A stretch of 38,564 nt of DNA from CAYUVF01 sp964448045 (lineage in GTDB: Bacteria > Bacteroidota > Rhodothermia > Rhodothermales > Salinibacteraceae): assembly GCA_964448045.1 (NCBI GenBank), contig CAYUVF010000043.1:1-38564 (forward strand). Reading direction: 5' to 3'. Position 1 is the first letter of the stretch; the number at the start of each line of letters is the position of its first letter. The notes beneath the pieces are model-generated. The model was not told the DNA's origin. It did no database searches and worked only from the letters and a program-made list of their open reading frames with translations. Shown here piece by piece: positions 15,487 through 23,247 of the stretch. The translations under genes were made by a program, and so were the position numbers.

Positions 15487-15792
15487 TCAGGCTACTTCCT
15501 CGAGAGGACGGATATCCTGCTCCAACTGGTCGCCAAGCTCGTCTTCGGCCGTCTCCAGATCATAACGTCCCTGCAGGTTCATCCAGAACTGTGGCGTAGT
15601 GCCAAAGAAGCGACCCAGCCGAAGTGCCGTATCCGCCGTAATGGATCGCTTGCCTTGCACAATCTCACTGATGCGCGGCGCGGGAACGCGAATCGACAGG
15701 GCCAGCTTGTTTTGGCTAAGCTCCAACGGCTCCAGAAACTCCTCTTTGAGAATCTCGCCCGGATGAACGGGGGGAAGTTTTTTCGCAGTCAT
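15487..15792 (-). CDS. higA: HigA-family antitoxin (XRE helix-turn-helix)
   Basis: A 101-residue antitoxin that neutralises the HigB ribonuclease and represses the operon. HPGEILKEEFLEPLELSQNKLALSI marks the HigA/VapI family opening; the helix-turn-helix covers roughly residues 25-60 (LSQNKLALSIRVPAPRISEIVQGKR), followed by SITADTALRLGRFFGTTPQFWMNLQ, which is diagnostic. The length is normal. It is 26 bp behind higB, the toxin-first order typical of higBA, and the broken polynucleotide kinase follows 24 bp later. An inverted repeat upstream of higB is the probable operator. Confidence 0.95.
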   Translation of the reverse strand: MTAKKLPPVHPGEILKEEFLEPLELSQNKLALSIRVPAPRISEIVQGKRSITADTALRLGRFFGTTPQFWMNLQGRYDLETAEDELGDQLEQDIRPLEEVA

Positions 15793-15818
15793 ATTCGTCC
15801 GTCAATCCTGTGATCAGA

Positions 15819-16100
15819 TCAGTGATAGTCGGTGATCTCGAAATCGTAGGCGTCCCCTTCGCGCCACCGAAAGCAAATCCGCCACTGGCGGTTAATCCGA
15901 ATGCTGTGCTGCCCCTCACGACCTCCTCGTAGCTTCTCCAGTCGATTGCCCGGCGGAACGCGAAGATCGTTCAGCTCTTCAGCCGCATCAATCATCACGA
16001 GCTTACGCCGAGCTCGCTGTTGTATATCTTCCGGCAACTTCTTGCTGTAGGTCCGATTGTATACCTTTTCGGTTTCTGAATCAGCAAAGGATCTGATCAT
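15819..16100 (-). CDS. higB: HigB-family toxin (RelE-like mRNA interferase)
   Basis: A 93-residue toxin of the RelE/ParE fold which, in characterised members, cuts mRNA on the ribosome. Family marks are DIQQRARRKLVMIDAAEELNDLRVPPGNRLEKLRG in the centre and the C-terminal SIRINRQWRICFRW with DAYDFEITDYH, the standard HigB ending. The basic and aromatic residues Arg, Trp and His of these blocks form the RNA-cutting surface in the family. The gene has no defect visible. It is followed by higA and preceded, 81 bp away, by the stop of an S9 peptidase gene on the same strand; that spacer carries the operator and presumably the promoter. Confidence 0.95.
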   Translation of the reverse strand: MIRSFADSETEKVYNRTYSKKLPEDIQQRARRKLVMIDAAEELNDLRVPPGNRLEKLRGGREGQHSIRINRQWRICFRWREGDAYDFEITDYH

Positions 16101-16141
16101 GACACATCGGAAGATAGCCGAGCGCTGTTATGTATCACGTA

Positions 16142-16156
16142 TTACGCAACGCGTAA
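16142..16156. promoter_or_regulatory. Inverted repeat TTACGC-AAC-GCGTAA, probable HigA operator
   Basis: TTACGC (16142-16147) and GCGTAA (16151-16156) are perfect inverted half-sites with a three-base spacer, about 42 bp upstream of the higB ATG. HigA antitoxins bind such short palindromes over their own promoter. The surrounding 81-bp spacer is locally AT-rich. Assignment to HigA is by position. Confidence 0.55.
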
Positions 16157-16181
16157 GTTTCTTGCTGATCTTTGCCATTCC

Positions 16182-19004
16182 TCACTGCCCCGGATCGGTC
16201 GGCACCGGCTCCAACCCGAGCGTACGCCCCTTCTCCACGGCGGGCACGCCTTCCATCAACCACTGCGGCGCAGGCGCATCCTTCAGGTAGTGATCGAAAA
16301 ACTGCTGCATGCGCCTCGTCCAGTCGCGCTTTTCGGCGAGGGTGACGGGCCAGTGCGGGGCGTCGTTGTAGTTGATGAGCCACGCGGGCTTGCCGAGGCG
16401 CCGCAGCGCCACGAACAGCTCGATGCCCTGCTCCCACGGCACGGCCGTGTCCTGATCGTTGTGCATCATCATCAGCGGCGTGTTGATTCGGTCGGCCTGG
16501 AAGATGGGCGAGTTGTTGATGTAGCGCATCGGCATGTCCCACAGGGTCCCGCCGATGCGGCTCTGCGTCTCTTCGTACTGGAACATGCGGCTCATCCCAC
16601 TACCCCATCGGATTCCGCCGTATGCGCTGATCATGTTGGAGACGGGCGCCCCGGCCTCGGCCGCAGCGAACAGATCCGTCTTTGTCACCATGTACGCGAT
16701 CTGGTAGCCGCCCCAACTGTGCCCCTGCACGCCGATGTTCTCGGTGTCGATGTAGCCGCGATCGATAATCTTCGTCACGCCCGGCATCACCGACTGCATC
16801 GCACTCTCGCCGGGGTAGCCTTCCTCGTAGTGGATGTTGGGCACGAAGACGACGTAGCCGCGGCTCGCGTAGAACGTGAAGTTGATGACGGAGCGGCCCG
16901 CCGCCGGCGCGTGGTGGTGGTGCAGCCGGTCGGCATACTGCTCGTAGAAGTACGTCATCATCGGGTACTTCTTGGACGGATCGAAGCCTTCGGGCTTGTA
17001 GAGCAGCCCCTCCAGCGGATCGCCGTTAACCGAGGTCCACTCGACCCGCTCCACCGTGCCCCAGCGATATTCGCTCTGCTGCGGGTTGACGGTGCTGATC
17101 TTCTGCGGATCGCTGAACGAGAGATCGGCGACCCACAGGTCGGGGAATTCCTGAAAGCTTTCGCGCGTGTACAGCAGCCGGTCCGCGTCGTCGGCCTTGC
17201 GCGGCCAGGAGAACACCCGGTCCATCATCATGAGCTGCGCGGGCTGCGCCGTGCCATCGACCTGATCACGATAGAAACCGTCGGCTTTCGTCTCGAGGTT
17301 GAACGCCGAGAGCATCAGTGGCGCATCGGCGTCGATGGCGTCTTCGTCGGGCGTCAGATCGATCATCCGGAAGCGCAGGTCGTTGTCGCGCCCGAGTTCC
17401 TCGGTGATGGCGCGCGCCGTGTTCGCTTCCATCGGATCGACGGCCCAGATGTCGTGCTTATCGTAGATGAGCACCTGCGCGTCGTCCTCCGTCCAGCCCG
17501 CGATGCCGTACGGCCCCGGCGGATAGGGGCGGTCGTGCCGCTGGTCGAAGACCGGGTGCGGAATGCCTGCAGAGAGCGTCATCTCGGCGCGGGACTGCCC
17601 GGCAAACACATCGGTCGTGAGGCCCTTCCACGCGCGCTCGTTCCGGTCCCACCAGACGACGTACTGCGCATCGGGCGAGAGATCCGGGATATCCTGTACC
17701 TTTGTCAGGACGCGCTCGCGTTCGCCGGTTTCGAGGTCGATAAGATAGGCGTCGTAAGCAGGCGGCCAATCCCACGACATCTGCTGGCGGTACGGGCGGT
17801 TCGTGACGCCGAGCGCCACGTTCGCTTCCCCATCGCGCCCAACGCTCACGTTGGGCACGTCCTCGGTCGCCAGCTGCAACAGCCGGTCGTCCTCCACGAA
17901 ATAGGCGGCCTGATACGTCTGCTCCTTCCGCTCCTCGGCCTGCTCTTTCTGCATCGGCTGGAGGTACGGATCTTCCCAGTGCCAGATGTCGACCACGACT
18001 TGCTCCTCCTCCAGCAGACTGTCCTTATCGACGGGCGGAGGCGGCGGGGGCGCCGTGCCGAAGAAGAGGCGCGCCCCCTCGTCGGAGAAGCCCAGATCGG
18101 CCTGCTCGCTGACGAGCCACCCCTCCGGCAGCGCGGGGGCGCCGGACTGCGCTACGGCTCGCGGCGCATCATCGCCGACGCTCCAGTGATAGAGCGTATT
18201 GTCGTGGTGCGGGACGTCGGTGCTGTCGGGCCCGGCGAGGAACGCGACCTGCGTGCCAGCATCGTCCAGCGCCAGTTGCGGATATTCGTCGTCGCTCGTG
18301 TGAAGCGTTTTCACCTGCGGCGCGTCGCCGCCGAGCTGCGCGGCGTAGATGCCGTTGCCGGTAGTGTCGGCCACGGTGAAGGCGAGCAGCTGCCCGTTTT
18401 CGGCGAACGCGTATGCCGTGGCGTGCTCGTACGTCCACTCCTGCCCGTCGCTCATCCGGCGGAGGACGAGCGGCGCGCCCTCGGATTCGTCGCCGTTGCC
18501 CTCGGCCTCGGCGCTATCGGGCTGGGGCGGCTCGCGGTGGTACGCGATCCAGCCATGTTCCTCCTCGGGCAGCTTGAACGACTGCACCCGATCGATGCGC
18601 GTGACATCGCCCGATTGTAGATCGAGCAGACCGAGCGCGTCTTTCGGGCGCTTCGGGGGCGGCACATCGTCCAGGCGGGCCTGGCGCGTCGAATCGAACG
18701 GCGGCGCAATCAGGAAGGCGATGAACCGGCTGTCTGCGGTGAACTGCGGGTTCTCGCCCCGGGCGATGGCGTACTGCTGGTCGGACGAAAGCCCCTTCAC
18801 GCGTAGCTCGCTATCGCCCTTGGGAGGCGCTACGGTAAACAGTGCCCACTGCCCATTGTCCGAGATCGCCTCGTCGTCGATTTCCTTCCATCGGTCGTAA
18901 TCCTCGTGGTCGAGCGGTTGCTTCTGGGCAACAGCCGTGGTGCTGGCAGTGCACAGCCCGGCGACGAGGAGCAGAAATACAAAGCGGCGTAGCATGGTAA
19001 GCAT
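16182..19004 (-). CDS. Secreted S9-family prolyl oligopeptidase-type serine peptidase
   Basis: A 940-residue exported peptidase. The ATG at 19004 (or 18995, giving MLRRF) starts a signal peptide with cleavage after AVAQ; the longer frame upstream is not signal-like. A long N-terminal beta-propeller domain (to about residue 650, with DRWKEIDDEAISDNGQWALFT and DAYLIDLETGERER) leads to the C-terminal alpha/beta-hydrolase. The catalytic triad can be read as Ser763 in GHSWGGYQ, Asp852 in HNDQDTAVPWEQ and His884 in NDAPHWP. HHHHAPAAGRS and NFTFYASRGYVVFVPN are typical of the glutamyl endopeptidase/dipeptidyl peptidase-like S9 group, which trims oligopeptides in the periplasm. An acidic insert with EAEGNGDESEGAP lies near residue 175. 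The last 20 residues are divergent. No partner gene is adjacent; higBA follows 81 bp downstream. Confidence 0.93.
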   Translation of the reverse strand: MLTMLRRFVFLLLVAGLCTASTTAVAQKQPLDHEDYDRWKEIDDEAISDNGQWALFTVAPPKGDSELRVKGLSSDQQYAIARGENPQFTADSRFIAFLIAPPFDSTRQARLDDVPPPKRPKDALGLLDLQSGDVTRIDRVQSFKLPEEEHGWIAYHREPPQPDSAEAEGNGDESEGAPLVLRRMSDGQEWTYEHATAYAFAENGQLLAFTVADTTGNGIYAAQLGGDAPQVKTLHTSDDEYPQLALDDAGTQVAFLAGPDSTDVPHHDNTLYHWSVGDDAPRAVAQSGAPALPEGWLVSEQADLGFSDEGARLFFGTAPPPPPPVDKDSLLEEEQVVVDIWHWEDPYLQPMQKEQAEERKEQTYQAAYFVEDDRLLQLATEDVPNVSVGRDGEANVALGVTNRPYRQQMSWDWPPAYDAYLIDLETGERERVLTKVQDIPDLSPDAQYVVWWDRNERAWKGLTTDVFAGQSRAEMTLSAGIPHPVFDQRHDRPYPPGPYGIAGWTEDDAQVLIYDKHDIWAVDPMEANTARAITEELGRDNDLRFRMIDLTPDEDAIDADAPLMLSAFNLETKADGFYRDQVDGTAQPAQLMMMDRVFSWPRKADDADRLLYTRESFQEFPDLWVADLSFSDPQKISTVNPQQSEYRWGTVERVEWTSVNGDPLEGLLYKPEGFDPSKKYPMMTYFYEQYADRLHHHHAPAAGRSVINFTFYASRGYVVFVPNIHYEEGYPGESAMQSVMPGVTKIIDRGYIDTENIGVQGHSWGGYQIAYMVTKTDLFAAAEAGAPVSNMISAYGGIRWGSGMSRMFQYEETQSRIGGTLWDMPMRYINNSPIFQADRINTPLMMMHNDQDTAVPWEQGIELFVALRRLGKPAWLINYNDAPHWPVTLAEKRDWTRRMQQFFDHYLKDAPAPQWLMEGVPAVEKGRTLGLEPVPTDPGQ

Positions 19005-19030
19005 GGAGCGGTGAACGAATACGTGCAGCC

Positions 19031-19037
19031 CCAAGGT
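19031..19037 (-). promoter_or_regulatory. TACCTTG box upstream of the peptidase gene
   Basis: TACCTTG on the minus strand, about 27 bp before the ATG, resembles the Bacteroidota -7 element TAnnTTTG with one T fewer. The same word lies upstream of parA. No clear -33 element is seen. Confidence 0.25.
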
Positions 19038-19068
19038 ACAGCATGCGCCGTGGAAAGGGAAGGGCGTT

Positions 19069-19428
19069 TTACGCGGTGTCGCCGAGGTCGCGATACGAGG
19101 TGAAGCGGATGGCATCGGGATCGGTGCCGAGGTGCGGCGCCAAGACCTCGTCCTCCCAGATTTGCCAGCGCTCCGGATAGTCGGCTTTGTCGAGCGGATC
19201 GTCCGGCGGGCCCCAGAGCGCCCCCCACGCCTCCGCGCTGGCGTAGATCCAGATGGCGGCGTAGCGATCCGCCCGGGCGCCTTTGATGCCCTTCAGCAGA
19301 TAGTAATCGACGAGCCCCGGCAGATCGAGCAGTCCGCACTCGCGGGCCGACTGCACGGCCGCCTCGAACGCCTCGGGGTCGGCGTCCGGCTTCAGCTCAT
19401 ACTCGTGCACGCTGGCGATTCGTGCCAT
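19069..19428 (-). CDS. Small ABM/EthD-like dimeric alpha/beta-barrel protein
   Basis: A 119-residue cytoplasmic protein. IASVHEYELKPDADPEAFEAAVQSA opens like the dimeric alpha/beta-barrel domains (antibiotic biosynthesis monooxygenase and related): strand, then helix after PDADPEAFE. DYYLLKGIKGARADRYAAIWIYASAEAW gives the central strands, and the ending has ALWGP and DEVLAPHL. Such proteins include cofactor-free monooxygenases and unassigned stress proteins; no catalytic residue can be named. The start region is duplicated: the 14-mer CGTGCCATGACTCA occurs twice on the plus strand at 19421-19448. This places a second, out-of-frame ATG 14 bases upstream of the real one and may lower initiation. 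It lies between alanine dehydrogenase (39 bp upstream) and the peptidase on one strand. Confidence 0.7.
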   Translation of the reverse strand: MARIASVHEYELKPDADPEAFEAAVQSARECGLLDLPGLVDYYLLKGIKGARADRYAAIWIYASAEAWGALWGPPDDPLDKADYPERWQIWEDEVLAPHLGTDPDAIRFTSYRDLGDTA

Positions 19429-19468
19429 GACTCACGTGCCATGACTCAATGGCTCCACTCAATGGCTC
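19421..19468. repeat. 14-mer direct duplication and 13-mer repeat in the ald/ABM spacer
   Basis: CGTGCCATGACTCA at 19421-19434 is repeated exactly at 19435-19448. Then ACTCAATGGCTC (19444-19455) recurs at 19457-19468 with a 13-base period. The array covers the start codon of the small gene and reaches the stop codon of alanine dehydrogenase (19467-19469), so it fills the whole spacer. Confidence 0.8.
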
Positions 19469-20687
19469 AGATGCCCGAGGCAATCAGCAGTTCGATATCG
19501 CGATAGGCCATGCCGAACATCGTCGCGAGGCTCTTCTTCGTGAGGTGCTTGCGGTAGACGTACGTGCCGTTGCGCAGGCCCTCGTCGTGCCAGAGCGCCT
19601 CGTTGATCGACCCGGCCTCACCGATGCGGATGAGATACGGGACCAGCACGTGCGTGAGCGCATAGCTGGCCGTCCGCGCCACGTTCGAGGGCATGTTCGG
19701 CACGCAGTAGTGGATGACGTCGTGCTTGCGATAGACGGGCTCGGAGTGCGTCGTAGGCCGGCTCGTTTCGATGCATCCGCCCTGGTCCATGACGGCATCG
19801 ACAATCACTGCGCCCGCCGTCATATCGGCCACCATGTCTTCGGTAACGAGCATGGGCGATCGCTGGCCGTCGCTCATCATGGCTCCGATCACCACGTCCG
19901 CCGAGCGCACGGCCTGCCGGATGTAGTGGTCGCTCGCCATGGCCGTGGTGATGCGGCGGTCGAGGTAGTGCTCCAGCGAGCGCAGCGGGCCGAGGTCGGT
20001 GTCGAGCACGATGACGTGCGCGCCGAAGCCCAGCGCCGTGCGCGCCGCCCACTCGCCGACGACCCCGGCGCCGAGGATCACCACCGTAGCGGGCGGTACG
20101 CCGGAGATGCCGCCGAGGATGACGCCCTTGCCGCCCTCGTTGCTTTCGAGGTACTGCCCGGCAATCTGGATCGCCATCGTGCCAGTGATCTCGTGCATCA
20201 TGCGCACGAGCGGCAGCGTGCCATCGGTGTCGCGGATGAACTCGAAGCCGATGCCAGTGATACGCAGATCCATCAGCTGACGGAGGAAATCGGGCGTCGT
20301 ACCGCCCAGGTTCAGCGCCGAGATGAGCACCTGCTTCTCCTGCAGGAAATCCAACTCGGCCTCATCGGGCGGTCCCACCTTAACGATCAGTTCGCTCTCG
20401 CCATAGAGGTCTTCGGCGCTGCCGACCACGTCGGCGCCAGCGTCCATGTACTCGTCGTTGCGAAAGTGCGCCTGCGCGCCGGCATCTTCCTGGACGAAGA
20501 CGCGATGGCCGTTGGCGACGAGCGTGCCCACCCCGGTAGGTGCCAGCGCCACGCGCCGCTCCTCGTTGACGAGTTCACGCGGCACGCCAATTTTCAGCGC
20601 TTCGTGCTTGTCGCGCTTCGGCAGTCGCTGCTCCATAGTCATCAGCCCCCGCTCGACTGCCAGCCCTTGCAATGCGGGAATTTCCAT
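19467..20687 (-). CDS. ald: Alanine dehydrogenase
   Basis: A 406-residue NAD-dependent enzyme that interconverts L-alanine and pyruvate plus ammonia. KIGVPRELVNEERRVALAPTGV (32-53) is the AlaDH/PNT N-terminal signature; Lys103 in LIVKVGPPDE is the substrate-binding lysine region; GAGVVG (206-211) is the NAD Rossmann motif, followed by VIVLDTDLGPLRSLEHYLD. IVDAVMDQGGCIETSRPTTHSEPVY and VPNMPSNVARTASYALTH are diagnostic C-terminal blocks. It has about 30 residues more at the N-terminus than the classical 370-residue enzyme, as is common for this group. The gene, together with glutamate dehydrogenase 1.2 kb away on the other strand, suggests amino acid use as a carbon and nitrogen source. A candidate promoter is at 20754-20783. 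Confidence 0.96.
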   Translation of the reverse strand: MEIPALQGLAVERGLMTMEQRLPKRDKHEALKIGVPRELVNEERRVALAPTGVGTLVANGHRVFVQEDAGAQAHFRNDEYMDAGADVVGSAEDLYGESELIVKVGPPDEAELDFLQEKQVLISALNLGGTTPDFLRQLMDLRITGIGFEFIRDTDGTLPLVRMMHEITGTMAIQIAGQYLESNEGGKGVILGGISGVPPATVVILGAGVVGEWAARTALGFGAHVIVLDTDLGPLRSLEHYLDRRITTAMASDHYIRQAVRSADVVIGAMMSDGQRSPMLVTEDMVADMTAGAVIVDAVMDQGGCIETSRPTTHSEPVYRKHDVIHYCVPNMPSNVARTASYALTHVLVPYLIRIGEAGSINEALWHDEGLRNGTYVYRKHLTKKSLATMFGMAYRDIELLIASGI

Positions 20688-20753
20688 AAATGATTGGTGT
20701 TATGTGCGACGAGTTGATTGGAGGATGAGCTCGATGGGACCGCCCAACATCCC

Positions 20754-20783
20754 AGTATACGAAAGACGCAGCACCTTTTTGAA
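20754..20783 (-). promoter_or_regulatory. Candidate promoter of ald
   Basis: On the minus strand TTCAAA (plus 20778-20783) and TATACT (plus 20754-20759) are 18 bases apart, about 66 bp before the ald ATG. GCAGCACC occurs twice as a direct repeat overlapping the -35 side (plus 20769 and about 20794). A TCGTATACT word also lies upstream of the UvrD-like helicase gene (plus 34185-34193). Confidence 0.35.
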
Positions 20784-20829
20784 CCGTCCGGCTGCAGCAC
20801 CAAAAATTCGACGCATTGGGAACCGGCCC

Positions 20830-21618
20830 TTAGGCCGACCCGATCCATTCGTAGACGAGGATGCCCGCGGCTACGGCCACGTTGAGCGACTCGGCCCCGC
20901 GGCGGGTAGGCGCGCCGGGGATGGCGACGGTCGCATCGAGTAGCGCCCCGACGGCGGCGCTGAGACCATGCGCCTCGCTGCCAAGGATGAGTCCCGAGGG
21001 CCGTGGCGGCGCCCATCGCTCGGCGCGCACGCCCTGCAGGTCGGCCCCGTAGAGGGCGAGGCCCGCCTGCTGGATGCGCCGGAGCAGCTCCGGCAGGTCG
21101 GACGCGCGCAGCAGATCGAGGTCCCAGTGACCGCCGGCCGCAGCGCGCATCACTTTGGGACCGTAGAGGCCCGCCGTGCCCGATCCGGCAACCAGCGCAT
21201 CCGCGCCGAACCACGCCGCTGTGCGCAGGATGGTGCCCACGTTGCCGGGATCCTGCACGCGGTCGAGCACCAGCACGGTCGAGTCCACTCCCAGCCCGGC
21301 CAGCAGCTCATCGGCGCCGACGTACCCCCGTTCCGCCACCGCGAGCACGCCCTGGCTCGTACGCACATCCGAGAGCCGCTCCAGGGTCCGATCCGGCACA
21401 ACGTAAACGGGAGCTGAAGTTCGGTCGCGCAGCGACTGCACCGCCGGCTCGTGCTCCACCGATGCGGCAACGATCAGCTCCGTGAGCGGCGCCGCGGCAT
21501 CCAGCGCGGCCTCCACGCCCCGCCGCCCCTCCACGAGCGTCTGCCCGAGGCGCTTGCGGTACTTGCGCTGCGTGAGGGAGGCAATCTCTTTCTGGCGCCG
21601 GTTCGTCAGATGGGCCAT
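20830..21618 (-). CDS. TrmH/SpoU-family RNA 2'-O-methyltransferase
   Basis: A 262-residue SPOUT-class methyltransferase that puts a methyl group on a ribose 2'-OH of rRNA or tRNA using S-adenosylmethionine bound in a trefoil knot. The N-terminal L30e-like substrate-binding domain (about 1-100; SLTQRKYRKRLGQTLVEGRR) precedes the catalytic domain with motif 1 LDRVQDPGNVGTILRTA (118-134), motif 2 LILGSEAHGLS and motif 3 IPGAPTRRGAESLNVAVAAGI. The exact nucleotide target cannot be assigned; RlmB-like and other SpoU members share these motifs. The start ATG at 21618 begins MAHLTNRRQKE, normal for the group. It is divergent from glutamate dehydrogenase across 270 bp in which I recognise no further gene. 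Confidence 0.94.
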   Translation of the reverse strand: MAHLTNRRQKEIASLTQRKYRKRLGQTLVEGRRGVEAALDAAAPLTELIVAASVEHEPAVQSLRDRTSAPVYVVPDRTLERLSDVRTSQGVLAVAERGYVGADELLAGLGVDSTVLVLDRVQDPGNVGTILRTAAWFGADALVAGSGTAGLYGPKVMRAAAGGHWDLDLLRASDLPELLRRIQQAGLALYGADLQGVRAERWAPPRPSGLILGSEAHGLSAAVGALLDATVAIPGAPTRRGAESLNVAVAAGILVYEWIGSA

Positions 21619-21888
21619 ACCAAAGGGGGACAGACGGATGAGCAGCGGACGGGCCCCTCAACGTAGGCGACGGCATCCGGAAATGCAGCCTGCACGTGCG
21701 CAAAGTTCACGTGTAGTCCAACAAACCGACTGGAACGAACCTTCAGATGTGGCGTGGCAGTTGCCTGATGCGGCTTGGCCGGCGTTCTCCCTCGCCCCCC
21801 CTCCCTGCGGATCGCGCCCTGCTTGCGTTCCGGGCCGCGCATGCTTGTCTTATTCACTACATGTTCTGCTGTTAATTGCTCGACGCCC

Positions 21889-23196
21889 ATGCCTTTTAAA
21901 CGCAACGTGTACGACCGTGCTGTCTACCGGGAGCCGGCCCCTATCTCCGACCAGGACAACCCGTTCCAGGCAATGGTGGAACGCTTCGACATCGCGGCCC
22001 AGATTCTGGAGCTCGACCCCGGCTTCTACGAGTACCTCTCGCGCCCGGCTCGCGTGCACATCACCTCGATCCCCGTCGTGATGGACAGCGGCCGAATGCG
22101 CGTCTACGAGGGGTATCGGGTGATCCACAACAACGTACTCGGCCCCAGCAAGGGCGGCATCCGCTACGCGCCGGATGTCTCACTCAACGAAGTGAAAGCG
22201 CTTGCGGCCTGGATGACGTGGAAGTGCGCAGTGGTCGATGTGCCGTTTGGCGGGGCGAAAGGCGGCGTCATTTGCAACCCGAAGGAGATGAGCCCCGGCG
22301 AACTGGAGCGCCTGACCCGCCGCTACACGGCCGACCTCAAGGACGTGTTCGGGCCCGACCGCGACATTCCCGCGCCGGACATGAACACGAATGAGCAGAT
22401 CATGGCATGGATTCTGGATACCTACTCGATGCACTCGCGCCGCACCGAGAACGCCGTGGTCACCGGCAAGCCGGTGGAGCTGGGCGGATCGGAGGGGCGC
22501 AAGGAAGCGACCGGGCGCGGCGTCATGACCGTTACGCTCGCCGCGATGGACCGCCTCGGCATGACGCCTTCGCAATCCACCGTGGCCGTGCAGGGCTTCG
22601 GCAACGTCGGCTCCATCGCGGCCAAGCTGCTGAGCGAGCAGGGCGCCACCATCGTCGCCGTCAGCGACGTCACGGGCGGCTACTACAACGCCGAGGGCCT
22701 CAACATCCGCGAGCTGCTCGACTACGTGGGCTCGAATGATGGCACCTTGGAGGGCTACCCCAACGCCGAGTTCATCAGTAACGACGAGCTGCTCACGCTC
22801 GATGTCGATGTGCTCGTGCCCGCCGCAAAAGAAGACCAGATCACCCGCGATAACGCCCCCAACGTGCAGGCCAAAATCATCGCCGAGGGCGCCAACGGCC
22901 CCACCACGCCCGCAGCCGATTCGATCCTGCAGGAAAAAGGCACGCTCGTCATTCCCGATATCCTCGCTAATGCCGGCGGCGTCACCGTGTCCTACTTCGA
23001 GTGGGTACAAGACCGCCAGGGCTACTTCTGGACGCTCGACCGCGTCAACCGGCGCCTCGACCGCACGATGCGCGAAGCTTTCGACCGCGTCTTCGCCACG
23101 GCCCAGAAACACGATGTGTCGCTCCGCATCGGCGCCTACGTCATGGCCGTCCGCAAAGTCGCCGATGCCCTGCGTATGCGCGGGATCTACGCATAA
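21889..23196 (+). CDS. gdhA: Glutamate dehydrogenase (Glu/Leu/Phe/Val family)
   Basis: A 435-residue cytoplasmic hexameric enzyme that deaminates glutamate to 2-oxoglutarate. The ATG at 21889 is chosen over 21841 because the family begins shortly before NPFQAMVERFDIAAQIL. Substrate-site residues are visible: Lys88 (GPSKGGIRY), Lys112 (TWKCAVVD), the catalytic Lys124 (FGGAKGG) and Asp164 (IPAPDMNT). The NAD(P)-binding motif is GFGNVGS (236-242), followed by VAVSDVTGGYYN. The C-terminal VSYFEWVQDRQGYFW is typical. The motif alone does not settle NAD versus NADP. It lies 270 bp from the divergent methyltransferase, and a lipoprotein gene follows after 51 bp. Together with ald it links amino acid nitrogen to central metabolism. 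Confidence 0.96.
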   Translation: MPFKRNVYDRAVYREPAPISDQDNPFQAMVERFDIAAQILELDPGFYEYLSRPARVHITSIPVVMDSGRMRVYEGYRVIHNNVLGPSKGGIRYAPDVSLNEVKALAAWMTWKCAVVDVPFGGAKGGVICNPKEMSPGELERLTRRYTADLKDVFGPDRDIPAPDMNTNEQIMAWILDTYSMHSRRTENAVVTGKPVELGGSEGRKEATGRGVMTVTLAAMDRLGMTPSQSTVAVQGFGNVGSIAAKLLSEQGATIVAVSDVTGGYYNAEGLNIRELLDYVGSNDGTLEGYPNAEFISNDELLTLDVDVLVPAAKEDQITRDNAPNVQAKIIAEGANGPTTPAADSILQEKGTLVIPDILANAGGVTVSYFEWVQDRQGYFWTLDRVNRRLDRTMREAFDRVFATAQKHDVSLRIGAYVMAVRKVADALRMRGIYA

Positions 23197-23247
23197 CGAC
23201 TGGGAACAGGTGAATAGGTAGGTGGAAGAGTTGGAGGGGAGCCATCG

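Noticed and set aside
16290..18620. A 776-codon open frame on the plus strand opposite the S9 peptidase
   Set aside because: Antisense shadow; the minus strand has a complete catalytic triad and signal peptide.
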